A DNA stretch of 64,000 bases. Source: Xiphias gladius (taxonomy: Eukaryota; Chordata; Actinopteri; Istiophoriformes; Xiphiidae). The notes under the pieces are model-generated. The model worked only from the letters and a program-made list of their open reading frames with translations, made no database searches and was not told the DNA's origin. Below, one piece after another: positions 61,555-64,000 of the stretch. The DNA is taken from NCBI RefSeq assembly GCF_016859285.1, contig NC_053414.1, positions 29,188,005 to 29,252,004 of the forward strand. Direction: 5' to 3'. The position numbers and the translations under genes were made by a program. Every line of letters begins with the position of its first letter. Positions within the stretch are counted from its first letter, which is position 1.

Positions 61555-62225
61555 CGAATTCGTCTTCTTCTTTATTGCTGGGGGGGGTGACACACAAGCC
61601 TGTAGGTACATTGCCGCCCCCTTCTGCATTGGAGTGTGTCAGAACGCTTACTGCACTAATACTTAATATTCTCCTAATAATTCCTGTTTTCTAAAATTCT
61701 GAAAATAGCCCTGTAACAAACATCACCCGAGCTCTTCTGTAACATTTCACTAAGACCTAGTGTCACGTGAATCCTTTGGTCTCTTTTGTTGGTATCTAGA
61801 ACAGTATAAAACACACGCTCCACCGTTTTCTGTAGTCCACAGTATTTCACATCTACCCGTAGCATTTATATTCATTATTTTTAATGTACTTTTTAGACCG
61901 CTGTGACCGAACCTTATCCTTGACATAAATTCTTCCTCCTTTCTATTTTTGTTTCCTCTCATTTCTCATATTTCTTTAAATACTATAGTATAGTATAGTA
62001 AACCTAATTCCCTCTGTCCCGCTCTTCCTGCCATTTCTTTTGAATTTCTAACTTGAGTATACTTTTAGTCTTAGCCTTGCCATATTTTTGATATTTATAT
62101 ATATTTTTTAATCTATTCTTTAATCATATCTAGTCTCTTTTCTTCGATGCCCCTTTTGGCTTTTCAGGCTCTCTGTCAGGAACAGGGTGTTTAAACTACT
62201 GCCACCTGCTGGTTGGAGTGTGAGC
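61555..62225 (+). repeat. Dispersed teleost repeat next to gene B promoter
   Basis: Begins 'cgaattcgtcttcttcttta' then 'gtaggtacattgccgccccc', and ends 'actgccacctgctggttgga'. These blocks bracket a repeat I recall as common in fish. The frames inside are not genes. Confidence 0.5.
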
Positions 62226-62229
62226 AACC

Positions 62230-64000
62230 CTTTACTAAAGGGAAAATCCACCCATGAATCGTTGTGCTGATCCACAGATCGTTGACCTGTGTAAACTACA
62301 AATCATATATATATAAAAACAGCTGACTGAAATAGTAACTCAGTGGGTTGATAGGGATTCTTCTAAGTATTCTGTCCAAATGATTTCATTTTCAATGTCA
62401 GCCTTAAAGGATCAGAAACAAATGTCCCCATACACTAAGGCTGCCGTTATCTTGTAACATTCAACAAACAGTAAGTATCACCTTTGGACCAGCAGCTGGA
62501 CTTGTTTTTCTAAATATTTTGGCGTTAGTAGTCACTCAAATACTGTATATTACTCTGCATTTAATTTCAAGGAGGTACTAGTGGGTGTAATCATAATCAT
62601 TGCTTTTTTGGCACACAGACCAGCTATATAATAGTACAATATAATGCTTTCCTTCCCTCCTTGTCTATTGAGTCTTTATGTAAAGAACCAATGCTCCTTC
62701 CATCCTTATTTTAGTGAAATAATAGTAATAATAATAATAATAATAATAATGCATTTTCCACTTCTGAGAAAGCAAGCCTCTTTTTCTATTCTTATCCAAG
62801 CAAGAGAGTGGAATTGTGATAATAAACTGTTGGATACGAAGAGAAGAATTGTTACTTTTAAGGCTGCGCAATGCTGACAAAAATCCAATATCACAACGTT
62901 TTAGACCAAACACCTCAGTATTAATTATGTGAAAGTATTTCTGGAATTACTTTTGATGCTTTCTATCACTGAATTATGTGGAAGTGATCACAAAACAGAC
63001 ACGAGGGTTAACTGTCACTCATCTCAAGTAAAAATGGAGGTTCACAAAGTTGGATGACTTACTTAATCTTTAAAAGACGGGGTAAAGGAATGTAAGTATT
63101 ACTGGTCAGCATTAGTGTATTAGATATTACAAAGCCAAAATCCCACAGCAATCCTCTGAGGAACCTAAATATCTGTACAAAATTTCATGGAAATCCATCT
63201 GACAATAGTTGAGATATTTCCTTTATAAACTAACTCACAGTTTAAGACTACATCTACATTAAGCTGTCCAAATTTGAAAACGCAGTTTGTATGTTTCCAG
63301 GTCGTTTTTGTAGAGACCTCTGTCCACAGGGAAGACCTGAACACCTGAAATCTCTTCCTCCCCACCATCTTTTCAGGTGGCGAACAACCACACTGCTCAG
63401 CGTAGCCAACATCTGGTCAGGACTGGGACAGACAGCCCACCTGACCAAATCCTTATTTCATGAACGTCACCTGACAAAATCAACATAAATCCAGATTAAT
63501 GACAACAGTGTGTATTTGACTATGCTGATATCATGTATGATCACAGGTAAAGTTAGAGGCAACTAAAGGCTGTCTTCGTACATTTACTGGCGCACAGCCT
63601 CTGACCCTACCTTGGCCTGGTGAAGAAAATGCTGTTTCAGTCTGGACAGTGGACGGCGAGATAAAAGGTGAATTTAGAAATTTAACCAGCTCACTGTGGA
63701 CCTACTCTAACATTTCCAGTACCTACAGGTGCACCACTAGGGTGGCCAGAGAGCTCACAAGACACTTAGGACAGACTATGCACATTCTTTATTCGATCTG
63801 TCCCTACGGGAAGCCATCAAACAAATGAGAGCCCATTCATTTTCGACGACAAACAAAATGTTAAACAAATGCCACACTTACAGTATTTGTGCAACGTCAC
63901 ACAGCTCTACATGGGCGCCTGTGTAGTCTACATCACTATGCTAACTAATGAGGTGCAGTCATTGCTCCCTGGGTGAATACAGATGATAAATATGCTCAAA
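62230..64000. other. Right end of window, no gene seen
   Basis: Contains a (TAA)n microsatellite at 62720-62750 and a common repeat tail at 63165-63225. Frames of 60-82 codons on both strands lack domains and splice context. Nothing assigned in 63490-64000. Confidence 0.5.
62720..62750 (+). repeat. Microsatellite (TAA)n
   Basis: About ten near-perfect taa units. Confidence 0.95.

Noticed and set aside
63165-63488. Frames near the right end as an exon of another gene
   Set aside because: Overlaps a common repeat tail and frames occur on both strands without splice sites or domains.
1-64000. CRISPR arrays, bacterial operons, tRNA or rRNA genes
   Set aside because: No regularly spaced repeats with unique spacers, no cloverleaf or rRNA-like stretches were seen; the DNA is clearly vertebrate nuclear.

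Overview
The window is nuclear DNA from a vertebrate, almost certainly a ray-finned (teleost) fish. Genes are split into small exons with short introns. The intergenic DNA is full of fish-typical dispersed repeats and Tc1/mariner, hAT and Penelope-like remnants, and every recognisable product is a vertebrate protein. Exons were traced by eye from reading frame, splice signals and remembered family sequences. No search was run, so orthology calls are provisional.

Layout. (1) 1-5.05 kb, plus strand: the 3' part of a leukocyte-type integrin alpha gene (calf domains, membrane helix, cytoplasmic tail). (2) 5.05-9.4 kb: no gene, only repeats, including a Penelope-like GIY-YIG fragment. (3) 9.4-24 kb, plus strand: a second integrin alpha copy with a signal peptide, a full MIDAS-bearing I domain and propeller blades. 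It lacks blade W2, has one exon broken in two, and dies at the calf-1 exon, so it is best read as a decaying paralogue. Intron 1 holds a Tc1 element and a hAT element, and the hAT has a seven-piece patchwork copy of the gene's own I-domain region inserted into it. (4) 24-27.8 kb: repeats and one Tc1-like element with both ends and TA flanks. (5) 27.8-34.1 kb, minus strand: a complete ten-exon gene for a nuclear protein with three CCCH zinc fingers (ZC3H6/ZC3H8-like). Two adjacent introns have unusual ends, GC-AG and AT-AC (U12 type). (6) 35.4-42.0 kb, minus strand: a decayed proline-rich gene of unknown function followed by a tandemly duplicated degenerate repeat field. (7) 43.7-46.6 kb, plus strand: complete pla2g12b, the catalytically dead secreted phospholipase relative, ending in KDEL. 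(8) 48.2-61.4 kb, minus strand: two neighbouring genes with a ZNF318-like amino-terminal module but no zinc fingers. (9) 61.5-64 kb: repeats and unassigned DNA.

The genes do not form one pathway. The two integrin copies are paralogues, as are the two ZNF318-like genes. The CCCH and ZNF318-like proteins look nuclear and RNA- or chromatin-related. pla2g12b acts in the endoplasmic reticulum in lipoprotein export. No virus-derived element was recognised.
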